Shown here in pieces: positions 26,428 through 34,770 of a stretch of DNA of 64,000 nucleotides. The notes under the pieces were generated by a model, which was not told where the DNA came from, ran no database searches, and saw nothing but the letters and a program-made list of their open reading frames with translations. The DNA lies in assembly GCF_042662685.1 (NCBI RefSeq), contig NZ_JBHSYO010000003.1:62001-126000 (forward strand), given 5' to 3'. Positions within the stretch are counted from its first letter, which is position 1, and every line of letters begins with the position of its first letter. A program made the translations under genes and the position numbers. Source of the stretch: Pseudobowmanella zhangzhouensis (GTDB lineage Bacteria; Pseudomonadota; Gammaproteobacteria; Enterobacterales; Alteromonadaceae).

Positions 26428-27180
26428 TTATTGCGGTCGAATTCGTTGTATCACTGTCTGCGTAAAGAAGCCCTGTACCGCCTCGATGCATTGTTGTTCA
26501 AATAAAGCGCGATCAGCTATGGCATCCGAATCAACATAGCCTTGCACTTGTTCAATCAGCTGAGATAACTGGATACCTGGGGACTGGTGAATAAGGTGCA
26601 AAAGTAGCATGCTTAAAGGACTTACTACCACAAACTGAACCTCATCACTTTCATCACGAAATATCAGAATTTGTGTTTGTTGAGGTTGAATATCAGCCTG
26701 ATTTTCTGGCGAAATCACATGAACCGGATAGGTGTATTGCAGCAAATTAGCCAATGGCGACAACCAAACTGAGTCACTTAGCTGCAAAGTACCTAACTCA
26801 ATGTGCGCTTCGCCTTTACGCACACTAATTTCCAGTTCCTGCCATTCATAATGGGCCAGTTCGGTAGCATATTCTGGCAATTCGTTACCGTCGTGGCTTT
26901 CAGCCAAATAGGTGACAAATTCGCCGGCAATATGAATAAAATGCGGACTCTCACAATGATGCTCTCGAATAAAATCTCGCACCAGAGCACTCCATTTGCC
27001 TTCGCCAAGACATTGGCTTAGTACAGGAAAGCCGTTATCCAGAAAGCTTTTAATATTGTTATAAAAAAGCTCCTGATAGATTTTCATGCGACGGGGTTCG
27101 ACCCATGTATCTTGCGGGTACTGTTCCGGCGTGCGAATTCGCTGACTAAACTCTCTTTGCAGTTTGAATAGTTCAGCCAT
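26428..27180 (-). CDS. DUF2063 partner protein of MNIO enzyme (HvfC/BufC type)
   Basis: The ATG at 27180 overlaps the end of the upstream MNIO gene by 8 bases and gives 250 residues starting MAELFKLQREFSQRIRTPEQ, the usual beginning of the DUF2063 (putative DNA-binding) domain. KIYQELFYNNIKSFLDNGFPVL and the HHCESPHFIHIAGEF segment are typical. A longer frame up to 27318 is out of context and rejected. In HvfABC, TglHI and bufferin systems this partner presents the peptide substrate to the MNIO enzyme. The C-terminal half contains a winged-helix-like segment whose role here is unclear. Confidence 0.85.
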   Translation of the reverse strand: MAELFKLQREFSQRIRTPEQYPQDTWVEPRRMKIYQELFYNNIKSFLDNGFPVLSQCLGEGKWSALVRDFIREHHCESPHFIHIAGEFVTYLAESHDGNELPEYATELAHYEWQELEISVRKGEAHIELGTLQLSDSVWLSPLANLLQYTYPVHVISPENQADIQPQQTQILIFRDESDEVQFVVVSPLSMLLLHLIHQSPGIQLSQLIEQVQGYVDSDAIADRALFEQQCIEAVQGFFTQTVIQRIRPQ

Positions 27181-28012
27181 TGACAACGTCCAGTACAGAT
27201 TTAAATTCAGCCTGAATTGATCTGATAGCCTCAACTTCTTTAAGCAAATCAACCAGTGGCGGAATATTAAAATCACGTTCCAGTGTCGTGGGAAAGACGC
27301 CATGGGTTTGGTATGCAAATCGCAATAAGTCCCATACCTGAGGTTTCACATCGGCACCATGCGTATCGACCAGTAAATCATCAGCCTCATCAAAATGCCC
27401 GGCTATATGCCCGTAAACAATTGATTGTGAGGGTAGCCCCTGAATAAAGGCTTTAGCATCGTAACCATGATTGATGGCATTAACATAAACATTGTTAACA
27501 TCTAACATTAACTGACAACCCGACTGGCCAATAACCTCACAGATAAAGTCTAATTCCGTCATCTCTTGCCCTGGAGCAGCATAGTAAGAGACGTTTTCCA
27601 GAATCAAAGGCCGCTGAGTAATTTCCTGCACCTGCTGTATTCGATCAGATACATGTTTCACTGCCTCCGTAGTGAAGGGAATCGGCATAAGGTCATATAA
27701 ATGACCATTCATAGAACAGTAACTAAGATGTTCGCTATAAATGTCGATGTTATGTTGGGTAAGAAATACGTTCAGGTCTTTAACGAAATCCACATCTAAC
27801 GGGTCAACACTGCCAATCGACAGAGATAATCCGTGAGAGGTAAACCGATAGGCATCGGTTAGTTTTTTAAACACCTTGGCATATCGTCCACCCAACTCCA
27901 TCCAATTTTCGGGGGCTATTTCCCAAAAATCCACAGGGACTTGCCCCGGCCAGCTTTCGATCTCTGCCAGCATTGAGCGTCGTAAGCCCAGGCCTACACC
28001 ATTTGATTTCAT
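27173..28012 (-). CDS. Multinuclear non-heme iron oxidase, DUF692 (HvfB/BufB type)
   Basis: The ATG at 28012 (AAAGG upstream) gives 279 residues starting MKSNGVGLGLRRSM, the normal DUF692 start; an extension to 28108 runs into the precursor gene. The TIM-barrel metal ligands can be picked out: His60 in HGLSLSIGS, Glu94-His95 in YSEHLSYC, Glu139 in LENVSYY, Asp171, Asn174 and His182 in LDVNNVYVNAINHGYD, His202 in YGHIAGH, Asp216 and His218 in VDTHGA. This family (MbnB, TglH, ChrH, HvfB) uses a multi-iron cluster to modify cysteines. The substrate should be the EGKCG-repeat peptide encoded 46 bases upstream. Confidence 0.9.
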   Translation of the reverse strand: MKSNGVGLGLRRSMLAEIESWPGQVPVDFWEIAPENWMELGGRYAKVFKKLTDAYRFTSHGLSLSIGSVDPLDVDFVKDLNVFLTQHNIDIYSEHLSYCSMNGHLYDLMPIPFTTEAVKHVSDRIQQVQEITQRPLILENVSYYAAPGQEMTELDFICEVIGQSGCQLMLDVNNVYVNAINHGYDAKAFIQGLPSQSIVYGHIAGHFDEADDLLVDTHGADVKPQVWDLLRFAYQTHGVFPTTLERDFNIPPLVDLLKEVEAIRSIQAEFKSVLDVVNG

Positions 28013-28058
28013 TAATGACCTTTGGGAACAGCCGGTGAGACCACCGGCATATTCAAGA

Positions 28059-28547
28059 TTACTGCGTAGAGCCGCACTTACCTTCTTTCTTGGCTTTATC
28101 GCCACCACATTTACCTTCTTTCATGGCTTTGGCTTTATCACCGCCACACTTGCCTTCGCCACATTTACCTTCCTTCATGGCTTTGGCTTTATCTTCGCCG
28201 CATTTACCTTCACCACACTTACCTTCTTTCATGGCTTTGGCTTTATCTTCACCGCATTTGCCTTCGCCACACTTACCTTCTTTCATGGCTTTGGCTTTAT
28301 CTTCACCGCATTTGCCTTCGCCACATTTACCTTCTTTCATGGCTTTGGCTTTATCTTCACCGCATTTGCCTTCTTTATTTGCCTTATCGCCACCACACTT
28401 CGCTTCTTGTGCGATTTGCATATATCCGCTATCCAGTTTCTCTGCAGAAAATGCCATGGCATTGACACCAAAACTCGCCGCCGTAAATGAGCCGATTACC
28501 ACAGCCCCCAACGCCTTTGATATCTGTGTTTTCTTTGTATATTGCAT
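28059..28547 (-). CDS. HvfA-type RiPP metallophore precursor with 11 EGKCG motifs
   Basis: The 162-residue product has an N-terminal signal peptide (about residues 1-31, hydrophobic ALGAVVIGSF) and a short spacer. From residue 48 to the end it is a Lys/Gly/Glu/Cys repeat: one EAKCG and eleven EGKCG, twelve cysteines in all. The core is four tandem copies of KEGKCGEGKCGEDKAKAM (the last with GGD), flanked by single-motif units. In Haemophilus HvfA, cysteines of EGKCG motifs are converted by HvfBC to oxazolone-thioamide pairs that bind Cu(I); I infer the same here. AGGA precedes the ATG, and hvfB- and hvfC-like genes follow. The mature product should be periplasmic or secreted. Confidence 0.9.
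   Translation of the reverse strand: MQYTKKTQISKALGAVVIGSFTAASFGVNAMAFSAEKLDSGYMQIAQEAKCGGDKANKEGKCGEDKAKAMKEGKCGEGKCGEDKAKAMKEGKCGEGKCGEDKAKAMKEGKCGEGKCGEDKAKAMKEGKCGEGKCGGDKAKAMKEGKCGGDKAKKEGKCGSTQ
28090..28391 (-). repeat. In-frame 54-bp tandem repeats of the precursor gene
   Basis: The sequence CATGGCTTTGGCTTTATC recurs on the plus strand at 28122, 28176, 28230, 28284 and 28338, exactly 54 bases apart, with partial units at both ends. Copies differ by only a few bases, mostly synonymous, which indicates recent expansion by slippage or unequal crossing over. Confidence 0.92.
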
Positions 28548-28652
28548 AAGTAGAGTCCTTTTAAAAAACAGGCAAATGCCCGGTTAAGGTAGCAGACCAA
28601 AACCAACAACAAAAAATTTCAGTCGATATATAAAATAACTTTTTAGAGGTAT

Positions 28653-28680
28653 AAAAAAAGCCCCTTGAGGGGCTTTTTAT
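28653..28680 (-). terminator. Rho-independent terminator of the TonB2-type operon
   Basis: AAAAAGCCCC (28655-28664), loop TTGA, GGGGCTTTTT (28669-28678). It directly follows the TPR gene stop and separates the TonB operon from the metallophore operon. Confidence 0.88.
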
Positions 28681-28681
28681 T

Positions 28682-29953
28682 TTAGAGCTTGATTTTGCGA
28701 TTCTTCGCTTTTTCTTCAATGTAAGGTTTCCAGCTTCTTGCACTACGGGCAACGTCTTTGTCTTTCATTGCCAGATTTACGTGTTCGTAAGCATCTTTAA
28801 ACTTACCTTGATAGAAGTACGCTTCCATCATTGCCATATGGATAGAACCAATCTTTTCACCGCCCTGAAGAGCCTTTTCAAGTGCCGACAATGCACCTTT
28901 ATAGTCCTCAGCAGCCAAAAGTAATGTTCCCTGACGACGATAATAATCGTAGTTAGTTTCCATATCTGCGGCTTTACCAAAATATTCAGCCGCTTTCTTG
29001 TATTCTCTCGCCTGCAGATAACTATTACCTACAGAGGACAGTAACGCAGCGTCCGCCTTTAGCATGCCTGACTTAATATGCTTCTCTAATACGGTTGCCG
29101 CTTTATAAGGCATTTCGTTAGTCGCATACAGTTGAGCAAGTATTTTGATATTGTTTGGCTTGTCCAAGAAGCCTGCGCCATAGGAGACATCAAAAATAGC
29201 GAGTGCTTTTTTATAGTCTTCTACGAGAAAGTAGAACTGTCCTAGTTGAACCCAAAACTGAGGGTTATCAGGAAAGATTCGCACTAACTCTTCACCAACT
29301 TCAACGGTTTCTTTGTACATCTTGCGCTCATAATACGAGGCAATTTTCAATTGATACGCGTTTTTGTTGGGCTTGCCTGCTTGCTTGTAAGCGTTGATAG
29401 CTTTATCAGCCGGTTCTATTATCTGTGCTAACTTACCGTCTGAGTAATACGCCTGACCAAGTCTCAGATAAACATCTGGATCTTCTTTACATGTGTAAGT
29501 CAACAGGGCTTTATATGCATTAACCGCATTGCCCCATTCCTTTTCCATCATGTAAAGGTCTGCAAGCGTGCGCATAGCGTTTGCTTGCTCACCATCGTTC
29601 AACTCTTTGGCGTCAACTGCCCGCTTCATGTACTTCAGTGCTTTCGCAGTATCCGTAGAAGCATAAAGGCCACCAATGAATTTATCGACATACGCCTGGT
29701 CGAAACCATCTGTGTCAATATCGAGCAAAATAGCCAGTGCTTCGTTTGTTTGATCTGCTGAATACAGTTCATACGCTTCACCAACTTTTTTACCGACACG
29801 TTGACCTGGCACTTTGGTTGGGCTGGCTTTATAACCGGGACACACGATTGGCGCGCCACCGGCCTGCGCCAATGAAGATGCTGAAGACAGCATCCCCACC
29901 ATTGCAACGCCAGTCACCAATAGGCGATTAAGGGTTAACTTTGACATAACCAT
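28682..29953 (-). CDS. Periplasmic TPR protein of TonB2-type operon
   Basis: A 423-residue protein with a signal peptide (residues 1-30, ending SSLAQA) and at least seven tetratricopeptide-like helix pairs, for example YLRLGQAYYSDGKLAQII, FWVQLGQFYFLVEDYKKA, SVGNSYLQAREYKKAAEYF and GTLLLAAEDYKGALSALEKA. A TPR protein at the 3' end of ttpC-exbB-exbD-tonB operons is common in Vibrio, Shewanella and relatives, and probably scaffolds the complex in the periplasm. The start ATG overlaps the tonB stop (TAATG) with GGAGGGG eight bases before it, so the two genes are translationally coupled. Confidence 0.85.
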   Translation of the reverse strand: MVMSKLTLNRLLVTGVAMVGMLSSASSLAQAGGAPIVCPGYKASPTKVPGQRVGKKVGEAYELYSADQTNEALAILLDIDTDGFDQAYVDKFIGGLYASTDTAKALKYMKRAVDAKELNDGEQANAMRTLADLYMMEKEWGNAVNAYKALLTYTCKEDPDVYLRLGQAYYSDGKLAQIIEPADKAINAYKQAGKPNKNAYQLKIASYYERKMYKETVEVGEELVRIFPDNPQFWVQLGQFYFLVEDYKKALAIFDVSYGAGFLDKPNNIKILAQLYATNEMPYKAATVLEKHIKSGMLKADAALLSSVGNSYLQAREYKKAAEYFGKAADMETNYDYYRRQGTLLLAAEDYKGALSALEKALQGGEKIGSIHMAMMEAYFYQGKFKDAYEHVNLAMKDKDVARSARSWKPYIEEKAKNRKIKL

Positions 29954-30567
29954 TAGTTATTCCCCTCCAGTTTAAAGTCCAGTTGCACCATGATGCCTGG
30001 TTGAGGAACAGGCTTACCATCAACAACTTTAGGTTTATATTTCCAGCGACTCAGAGCGCGACGTGCTTCACGGTCAAACACACGCTTAGGTTCTGCATCG
30101 ACCACTTCAATATCCTGTACAGCACCTAACTCGTCGATAGTGAAGGACATTTTTACCCATCCTTCTAAGCCATCACGAGCAGCTTGTGCTGGATATTTAG
30201 GTTCAATACGAACAATTGGCGTTGCTTCACCATCACGCATCATTTGCCCAGGGGCACCGATATCAACCGATGCACCACCCACATCCAAACTTGGCAGGCT
30301 AACAGATACTGTGCTGCTGTTGTTTGATGTGTCCGGCTCCACCGGTGGCAGCTTTGGCGGCTGCTGTGGTGGTGGAGGCGGTGGTGGTGGCGTACGAGTA
30401 CGTGTTTGTGTAGCACTGTCTGGTTCTGTCATCACTATATCAATTACTGGCGCCGCAGTTTTATCTTCATCCGGACGTGAAGTGTTAGCGATCAACGCTG
30501 CCATCACCACGAACAGACCGAAAGTTACTGCTGCACCAAGTAGTATTGCGATTAACACTCGAACCAT
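29953..30567 (-). CDS. tonB: TonB protein (TonB2 type)
   Basis: The 204-residue protein has a short N-terminal anchor helix (about residues 3-27, ILLGAAVTFGLFVVMAALIA), a short proline stretch TPPPPPPPPQQPPKLPP at residues 60-76, and a C-terminal TonB domain with RIEPKYPAQAARDGLEGWVKM and RALSRWKYKPKVVDGKPV. The spacer is much shorter than in E. coli TonB, as in Vibrio TonB2. It spans the periplasm and transmits the proton-motive-force-driven motion of ExbB/ExbD to outer-membrane receptors. Confidence 0.93.
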   Translation of the reverse strand: MVRVLIAILLGAAVTFGLFVVMAALIANTSRPDEDKTAAPVIDIVMTEPDSATQTRTRTPPPPPPPPQQPPKLPPVEPDTSNNSSTVSVSLPSLDVGGASVDIGAPGQMMRDGEATPIVRIEPKYPAQAARDGLEGWVKMSFTIDELGAVQDIEVVDAEPKRVFDREARRALSRWKYKPKVVDGKPVPQPGIMVQLDFKLEGNN

Positions 30568-30572
30568 ATTAC

Positions 30573-30971
30573 TTACTCTTTCGCTGCTACCGAGATTCGA
30601 TCAATCCCTGCTTCTTTAACTTGATCCATGACTTCCATAACGATGCCATGTTTCGCTTCTTCATCAGCCTGGATGAATACAACCTCAGATGGTTGCTCGG
30701 CTAACAAACGCTCAACTTCAGCAGACACCAGATCAACGTCAACCATACGCTTATCAATCCAAACTTCACCGTTTGAGTTGATAGCGATGAAGATATTGGC
30801 CTTCTTCTGCTCAGATTTGTTTTGCGCTTTAGGTTTGTTCACTTCGATACCAGCCTCTTTTACGAAAGAGGTAGTTACGATAAAGAAGATCAGCATGATG
30901 AACACGATGTCGAGCATCGGTGTCATGTCGATCGCTGCATCTTCTTCTTCTGCACGATGTTTACGAGCCAT
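30573..30971 (-). CDS. exbD: ExbD biopolymer transport protein
   Basis: A 132-residue protein with a single membrane helix (about residues 22-42) preceded by IDMTPMLDIVFIMLIFF, in which Asp21 corresponds to the proton-carrying Asp25 of E. coli ExbD. The periplasmic domain contains VFIQADEEAKHGIVMEVMDQVKEAGI, split as usual by the helix. It lies 5 bases upstream of tonB and 12 bases after exbB. Confidence 0.94.
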   Translation of the reverse strand: MARKHRAEEEDAAIDMTPMLDIVFIMLIFFIVTTSFVKEAGIEVNKPKAQNKSEQKKANIFIAINSNGEVWIDKRMVDVDLVSAEVERLLAEQPSEVVFIQADEEAKHGIVMEVMDQVKEAGIDRISVAAKE

Positions 30972-30983
30972 AAATTTCTCTCT

Positions 30984-31508
30984 TTAATGATGAGGCATGC
31001 TATCAATCAGTTCTTCTTTCAGCATTTTAACTTTTGCTTCTAGTCGAGAACTGAAAAACACACCAGATAATGCTGCTACCATGCCGGCCATGGTCGGAAT
31101 TGTCGCCATGGAAATACCACCCGCCATCAAACGAGGGTTACCGGTCCCTGTTACCGCCATGACCTCAAATACACTGATCATACCGGTTACCGTACCTAAA
31201 AGTCCGATTAATGGACACATAGCTACCAGGGTCTTAATTAACAGCATTCTCTCACTAAGTTTGTCTGATGCTTGCGAAATCCATGCTTCACGGATTCTAT
31301 GCGCGTACCAGGAATTAGTATCTGTACGGGCGTCCCAGTCAGTAACCATCTTTTTGAAGATTACCGGGTAACCCGATACCAAAAACCAATACCGCTCAAT
31401 CATCAAAACCCACATGACGAAGAGCGCGGCAGCAACGATATAAAGAACATCACCGCCGGTCGCGATAAAATCCCTGACAGATTCCCAAAGTTCTATCAGG
31501 AATAACAT
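30984..31508 (-). CDS. exbB: ExbB proton channel protein (short form)
   Basis: The ATG at 31508, preceded by GGAGAAAGC and one base after the ttpC stop codon, gives 174 residues starting MLFLIELWESVRDF; an upstream in-frame extension overlapping ttpC is rejected. Three membrane helices are visible, including ICTLVAMCPLIGLLGTVTGMI-like and ATIPTMAGMVAALSGVFFSS segments with the conserved TolQ/ExbB polar residues. It forms the proton-conducting pentamer with ExbD. Confidence 0.92.
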   Translation of the reverse strand: MLFLIELWESVRDFIATGGDVLYIVAAALFVMWVLMIERYWFLVSGYPVIFKKMVTDWDARTDTNSWYAHRIREAWISQASDKLSERMLLIKTLVAMCPLIGLLGTVTGMISVFEVMAVTGTGNPRLMAGGISMATIPTMAGMVAALSGVFFSSRLEAKVKMLKEELIDSMPHH

Positions 31509-31509
31509 A

Positions 31510-32865
31510 TTAAGCTTTCTCCGCCTCTGCGTGGGCAGCGATGATGCCCGCAGTTTGCTCATCAAGAATGTGAACTACAGATTTAGCAATACCAGCGACA
31601 ATAGCGTGAGCCAGAATCAGCGGTAATGCGGCAATAATACCTTGCGCTGTAGTTACCAGTGCCATTGAGATACTACCTGCCATCAACTTAGGATCGCCTG
31701 TACCGAACAGAGTAATCTGTTGGAACGTCAGAATCATACCGATAACGGTACCTAACAGACCCAGCAACGGTGCGATAGCAGCGAAGATCTTAATCAGGTT
31801 AATGCCTGACTCAATGCTTGGCAGCTCTTTCAGAATCGCTTCGTCCAGTTTCAACTCCAGATTCTCAACATCCGCATTCTTGTTCTCTTGATATACGGTT
31901 AAGATACGACCAAGAGGGTTATTGCTGGATGGATTAGCTGTGTTTTTCTTCTGTGCAGCGATTTTGCCTTTCAGACCCAGTAAGGTGATTACCTTAACGA
32001 TGAAGATCAGCAAGCCCAGGGCAAGAATCACAGTAATCACGTAACCTACGTAACCACCGGCTTCATAACGCTCCATCATAGTTGCTTTCTGCTTGAACAG
32101 GTTCAGGATTTGGCCCTGAGATGGGTCAGCATAGAAGGCAACCACTTCACCAGCATTAGCAGAATTTAAATCCATTGCAGAAGCTGCCTGGAAGTCAGAC
32201 GGCTGACGACCCAGTGGCTCGATTTGCTTAGTGTCTTTGTTGTAAGTCAGGTAACCGTTGTCAGCTACCAGGTTGAAGGTACCAACACGTACCACGCTCT
32301 TACGTGATACACCGCCTTCAAGATTAACAACATCAGCGTCAAACTTAGTGACTTTGCCAGACTCAGTCATTTCAGTTTGTAATGCGAACCACAGCTCTTC
32401 TAACTCAGACAGGTTAGGTAAGCCTTTTGACTCGTTCGACATTTTTTCCACTACGTCAGTACGACCTGGATATTGTGCGCTTACAACTGACGTTGCGATA
32501 CGACCATACGCATCACCGGCAGCAGAACGAACCACACCGAACATTTCACCTAACGTACCAGTTGCATCTTTCAGCTCCTGAGACTTGTCAGCCAAGGTTT
32601 GTTCATTTTGCGCGTATTGTGCTGCTAAACGGTCACCACGTTGTTGCTCGGCTTTTAATTCAGCCTGAGCTTTGCGCAGTAATGCTTGCTTGTCAGCTTG
32701 TGCAGACTGGAACTCTGCTTCACGCTGCGAGTTAATACGCGCTTCGCTTACGCGGTTTTTCTTTACTTGCTCTAACAGTTGGTCAAGAGAAGTAGTAGTT
32801 TGTGCTTGAACTGCTGTTACTGCTAAAGCGGCAGACAGCAAAACAGATTTGAATACGAATTTCAT
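31510..32865 (-). CDS. ttpC: TtpC-like MotA/TolQ/ExbB family protein
   Basis: The 451-residue protein has a signal peptide (MKFVFKSVLLSAALAVTAVQA), a long periplasmic coiled-coil-rich region (residues 30-110, many Gln/Glu/Lys/Ala), a membrane helix near residues 265-290, and a C-terminal ExbB-like domain with IAPLLGLLGTVIGMILTF and MALVTTAQGIIAALPLILA. TtpC is the fourth component of the Vibrio TonB2 system and is required for its function. It sits 5 bases after the DUF3450 gene and 1 base before exbB. Confidence 0.9.
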   Translation of the reverse strand: MKFVFKSVLLSAALAVTAVQAQTTTSLDQLLEQVKKNRVSEARINSQREAEFQSAQADKQALLRKAQAELKAEQQRGDRLAAQYAQNEQTLADKSQELKDATGTLGEMFGVVRSAAGDAYGRIATSVVSAQYPGRTDVVEKMSNESKGLPNLSELEELWFALQTEMTESGKVTKFDADVVNLEGGVSRKSVVRVGTFNLVADNGYLTYNKDTKQIEPLGRQPSDFQAASAMDLNSANAGEVVAFYADPSQGQILNLFKQKATMMERYEAGGYVGYVITVILALGLLIFIVKVITLLGLKGKIAAQKKNTANPSSNNPLGRILTVYQENKNADVENLELKLDEAILKELPSIESGINLIKIFAAIAPLLGLLGTVIGMILTFQQITLFGTGDPKLMAGSISMALVTTAQGIIAALPLILAHAIVAGIAKSVVHILDEQTAGIIAAHAEAEKA

Positions 32866-32870
32866 TCTGA

Positions 32871-33644
32871 TTACTCCGCGGCTCTTACTGGTAACTTAAT
32901 CAGATCAACTGGCTCAAGTTTACGAGCCATTTTGATCGCTTTGGTCAATGAGCTGAGGTATTCCTCATCCAGCACTTCCCAAGTACGAGCTTGATTGTTC
33001 CACATCCAGCCTGACTTTTGGTCCAGTGACTGAGCCAAGAATACAGTGCGGCCTAAGCGGAAGAAATCTACAGTGATGTCCTGGCCGTTGTATGCCAGCG
33101 TACCAGTGTAAGCCTGGATACCGTCACCGTATTCATTTTCGATTTTGTACGCTTCCAGTACCTTACGGAACTGCTCAGATACAGATACGTTCGCACGAGT
33201 CATCAGGTCACGTAATGTTTCAATACGCGCTTTACGTTTCTCGTAATTGATCGGTACGTCCAGTTCGATGAACTGCTCTAATGCGTCGATCATTCGATAC
33301 ATCAAAGGAACCACACCACGTTTGGTTTCTTCGATTGAGTCAATTTGACGTTGCAGAGAGTCGATCTCTTCCTGCTGAGAGCGAACCAGAGTCGCTACGT
33401 GATCGTTATAAACCTTCAGGTTTTCGGTTTCGTCAATCACAGAACGATATTCAACCAGCAATTCCTGAGTTTGCTCAAAAATGCCATCGATTTTCTTCTG
33501 AGATTTCACTGCAGCGACACGAATTTTGTCTTCTTCTTTTTGAATTTCATTCAAAGGATCTGCAGAAACCATCTGGCTGCATCCCAACGCCATAATACCG
33601 GCGATAGAAGCAGAAATGATATTTCTCTTGCTTACTTTGGACAT
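32871..33644 (-). CDS. DUF3450 periplasmic coiled-coil protein
   Basis: The ATG at 33644 gives 257 residues with a signal peptide (to about CSQMVSA). The rest is a helical coiled coil (SQKKIDGIFEQTQELLVEYR, LQRQIDSIEETKRGVVPLMY in heptad-like pattern) followed by a small domain with LAYNGQDITVDFFRLGRTVF and the conserved SGWMWNNQARTWEVL. It is the regular first gene of ttpC-type TonB operons. Its function is not established; a periplasmic partner of the energising complex is likely. Confidence 0.88.
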   Translation of the reverse strand: MSKVSKRNIISASIAGIMALGCSQMVSADPLNEIQKEEDKIRVAAVKSQKKIDGIFEQTQELLVEYRSVIDETENLKVYNDHVATLVRSQQEEIDSLQRQIDSIEETKRGVVPLMYRMIDALEQFIELDVPINYEKRKARIETLRDLMTRANVSVSEQFRKVLEAYKIENEYGDGIQAYTGTLAYNGQDITVDFFRLGRTVFLAQSLDQKSGWMWNNQARTWEVLDEEYLSSLTKAIKMARKLEPVDLIKLPVRAAE

Positions 33645-33686
33645 AGTTCCCAACCATTAATTTGTTGTGAATCCTCATCTTACGGC

Positions 33687-33699
33687 TCTATACCAAAGC
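33687..33699 (-). promoter_or_regulatory. Possible extended -10 promoter of the TonB2-type operon
   Basis: On the minus strand TTTGGTATAGAGC contains TGGTATAGA, an extended -10 (TGnTATAAT-like), 43 bases before the DUF3450 start codon. No good -35 is seen. The same 13-mer stands before the tryptophan dioxygenase gene. Confidence 0.4.
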
Positions 33700-33972
33700 G
33701 ATGAGGGGCTTGACTTAACGAATTGTTATAGGAGTGTAGCATCAGTTAAAAAATTGACGCATACGACTTCGGGATGTTCTCATGGGGTACACAAATTTGT
33801 CAAGACACACCCCGCTTTGCCTAAAGGTTTGGGCATTTAGCATCCAATTTAATGGGCCAGACCCAGAGGTCTGATTAAATAGCAACCAACCGACAAACAA
33901 ATGAACTTGTTATTAATACAAATCAACCCAAATTGGTGGGATGAAAACCTCAAATACCGAGTTATTCATCAA

Positions 33973-34002
33973 TAAAAAAGGTGGCATGTGCCACCTTTTT
34001 TT
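33973..34002 (-). terminator. Rho-independent terminator of DUF3016 gene
   Basis: A symmetric hairpin AAAAAAGGTGGCA / TGCCACCTTTTTT centred at about 33987, just after the stop codon at 34010, able to work in either direction. Confidence 0.85.
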
Positions 34003-34009
34003 TCAATTC

Positions 34010-34531
34010 TTAGGAAGATTTAAGTTTTCCCAGCTCTACTAAGCTCGGAAGAAGCATTTCCTCAGACCACTTTTCAATTAATTGCTTCTCAAGATAAAAA
34101 TCTGTCTGAGAGCCTTTCATGCGAAACGCACCGTGCTTCGCGGCCTTTTCCTTAATGTTTTGCACTGAGGCATGTAAGGTTTGGCCATCGCTGTCTTTGA
34201 TTTCCAGAATGAACTTCAGTCGTGGGAAATCCTGATCGCGGACTTGTCTGATTTTTACCGCTAAACCTTGCGATACTTCACCGGCCAAATCTACATCAAT
34301 TACGGTAATATTAATAATCAGGCTATCACTGGATTTAGCGATTTGTTCCTGAAAGGCCTGCGTTAACTCATCCTGGATACGCTGGCGAAAGTTTTTACGG
34401 GATTGGGTATTACCTTCCACGATATCGGTAAAACTATCCATATCGCGCCATTCAACATTGACGGTTGCCGCATAAGCACTGGAACTCAATACAACTAGGC
34501 TTGCGGTAAGCAATTTAAAAATATTTCTCAT
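34010..34531 (-). CDS. DUF3016 family periplasmic protein
   Basis: A 173-residue protein with a signal peptide (MRNIFKLLTASLVVLSSSAYA) and the DUF3016 pattern: VNVEWRDMDSFTDIVEGN near the mature N terminus, LIINITVIDVDLAGEV, and the C-terminal FYLEKQLIEKWSEEMLLPSL. The function of the family is unknown. The gene is flanked by its own terminator and stands alone between the TonB operon and the TonB-dependent receptor. Confidence 0.8.
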   Translation of the reverse strand: MRNIFKLLTASLVVLSSSAYAATVNVEWRDMDSFTDIVEGNTQSRKNFRQRIQDELTQAFQEQIAKSSDSLIINITVIDVDLAGEVSQGLAVKIRQVRDQDFPRLKFILEIKDSDGQTLHASVQNIKEKAAKHGAFRMKGSQTDFYLEKQLIEKWSEEMLLPSLVELGKLKSS

Positions 34532-34728
34532 CGTTACGCTCCTTGAACTTAGGTTATTTACCTAATCAGCATACTCATCCAACGTAGATGAATACAAATA
34601 CCAAAGCAACACTATATGCGCACCAAAAAATGGTGGCTACGGTTAATTTGTAAAAAGATATGTGAATCGAACGTAAATCAGTGTTTAACCGAAACACTTA
34701 TATCAGCTGTCTTCCAAATGACCAAAAA

Positions 34729-34753
34729 AAAACCCCGCCGAAGCGGGGTTTGT
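34729..34753 (-). terminator. Rho-independent terminator of TonB-dependent receptor gene
   Basis: AAACCCCGC (34730-34738), loop CGAA, GCGGGGTTT (34743-34751). On the minus strand a run of eight T follows the hairpin. Confidence 0.88.
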
Positions 34754-34770
34754 TTATTCACGCAAGATGA

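Larger units (their letters stand above)
33645..34009 (-). other. Intergenic region upstream of TonB2-type operon
   Basis: No gene is seen in these 365 bases. Besides the extended -10 at 33687-33699, a second possible promoter has TTGACA at 33803-33798 and a weak GAACAT 18 bases further on. A hairpin CAGACC-CAGA-GGTCTG lies at 33858-33873 without a T run. The DUF3016 gene terminator occupies 33973-34002. I found no Fur-box-like inverted repeat. Confidence 0.5.

Noticed and set aside
28090..28391. Regular repeats resembling a CRISPR array
   Set aside because: The 54-base units are in frame, contiguous and code for EGKCG motifs; there are no unique spacers and no cas genes.
27876..28587. Two long plus-strand frames opposite the metallophore genes (Phe/His/Pro-rich repeats)
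   Set aside because: They are mirror images of the EGKCG repeat gene on the other strand, with no ribosome sites and low-complexity products.
33645..33972. Fur box before the TonB2-type operon
   Set aside because: No GATAAT-like inverted repeats were seen, so iron control is not supported by the sequence.
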